From positions 1-20,399 of the forward strand of contig JBBMKC010254152.1 in the NCBI GenBank assembly GCA_037834085.1: a stretch of 20,399 bases of DNA, read 5' to 3'. A program made the translations under genes and the position numbers. Below, in pieces: positions 19,547-20,399 of this stretch. This DNA is from Bipalium vagum. Lineage: Eukaryota > Platyhelminthes > Tricladida > Geoplanidae. Numbering within the stretch: position 1 is the first letter of the stretch; the number at the start of each line of letters is the position of its first letter. The notes under the pieces were generated by a model that ran no database searches, had not been told where the DNA came from, and saw only the letters and a program-made list of their open reading frames with translations.

Positions 19547-20328
19547 ATAACGGTAAAACGATTTGAAAAATAAATTAAAATATCTCAAAAAATTCAAGGT
19601 CATTGAATAAAAAAATATGTAAAATTGACTTTTATGAACAAAGTGCTAATTCAATTTAATATTTTAAAAAAATTATAAATATATTTTATCAAAGAATTTT
19701 GTAAATATTTTTGCAAATTTATAAATCTTTAGCAAACTATTTTTTAAAAGTATTAAAAAGTTATTAAAATTATTTAGAAGTATGATAATATTTACATAAT
19801 ATAAGTTAACGTTTTTTTAATATACAGCATTACCAAAATTTCTATTTTCATTGAAAATATAAGCCAAGTACAATTTTGAATTTAGAATAAGTTTATAAAA
19901 ATAATAAAATTTTTAATTTGGTTAAATTTTGAACTAAAAGTTAATCTTATAATTATTTAACATATAAAAGTAAAAAATAGATTTTAGAGGGTTTTGCTAA
20001 CTTTCATATGATCAGTTGAAATTTCTAATGAACTTAAGATAAAATTTGGTTAAAAATTATTATTAAGAATAATAAGCAAATTCTGAAATTATAATATATG
20101 TAACTTTAAGACTTTAACCGTTTTTAGCTCATAATAAATGGTGACATACGTTTTAGTAAAAATTCTAATAAACTGTATCAAGAATTATCAAATAATTTCT
20201 ATTGCTGGGTTAGCCAAGGGTATATCCCTTTTAATCATCTTAAAATTGTAGTTTGAAGATCACTAAAAGGTTTAGAATATTTATAATAATTATAAATTAA
20301 TTATTAAGACTGCAAAATGGTCAGAAAT

Positions 20329-20330
<2 letters not shown>
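19547..20330. other. AT-rich flank upstream of the ROBO gene, no gene seen
   Basis: Nearly pure A/T sequence upstream of the first recognised ROBO exon. I see no open frame of note, no clear promoter element and no repeat unit except the microsatellite that follows. An upstream 5' UTR exon could lie here or beyond the window. Confidence 0.6.

Positions 20331-20399
<69 letters not shown>
20331..20399. repeat. (AAT)n microsatellite, runs off the window
   Basis: An uninterrupted run of AAT units, 23 copies within the window, reaching the last base. True length is unknown because the window ends inside it. Confidence 0.97.

Noticed and set aside
1-20399. Retrovirus-like, LTR or other capsid-bearing elements
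   Set aside because: No reverse transcriptase, integrase, capsid or envelope-like readings and no long terminal repeats were seen; the mobile sequences are small DNA transposons and one SINE-like unit.

Overview
The window is extremely AT-rich eukaryotic DNA: long A/T runs, trinucleotide AAT/ATT microsatellites at both ends, introns with GT/AG ends, and many decayed DNA transposons. The one clear host gene is a secreted-to-membrane receptor with five Ig domains and three FN3 domains, so the source is a bilaterian animal. The gene is strongly diverged and its whole ectodomain sits on almost one exon. Together with the mariner/Tc1 load this suggests a fast-evolving invertebrate, perhaps an arthropod; the sequence does not settle the lineage.

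The right-hand part (minus strand, 19544 down to about 10647) holds a Roundabout (ROBO) axon-guidance receptor gene. Exon A (19535-17121) encodes a signal peptide, Ig1-Ig5, FN3-1, FN3-2 and the first half of FN3-3. A 5.7-kb intron (17120-11407) follows. Exon B (11406 to about 10647) encodes the second half of FN3-3, the transmembrane helix and a cytoplasmic tail with a CC1-like tyrosine motif and a CC2-like proline motif. The exons join in phase 0 and the join completes an ordinary FN3 fold. The end of the tail is not visible; it is probably in further exons to the left that could not be identified.

The big intron carries four fossils: an internally deleted mariner (about 13792-14316), a 160-bp mariner MITE with perfect 27-bp inverted ends (14538-14697), a tRNA-like or SINE-like sequence without an anticodon arm (15427-15580), and an internally deleted Tc1/mariner remnant with short inverted ends (16421-16884). 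Left of exon B lie an internally deleted Tc1-like element with 29-bp inverted ends and TA duplications (9941-10484), a minus-strand mariner remnant (8649-9158) whose terminal 74 bp recurs at 8025-8098, a plus-strand mariner remnant (about 5670-5908) and a 184-bp tandem duplication (5931-6290). The rest, especially 450-5600, is AT-rich sequence in which no gene can be supported.

No prokaryotic features, CRISPR arrays, intact RNA genes or retrovirus-like elements were seen. The observations most worth checking are the shortened Ig1 (the usual Slit-binding domain), the enlarged basic insert in FN3-2, and two in-phase candidate splice donors that would include or skip the proline-rich motif in the tail.
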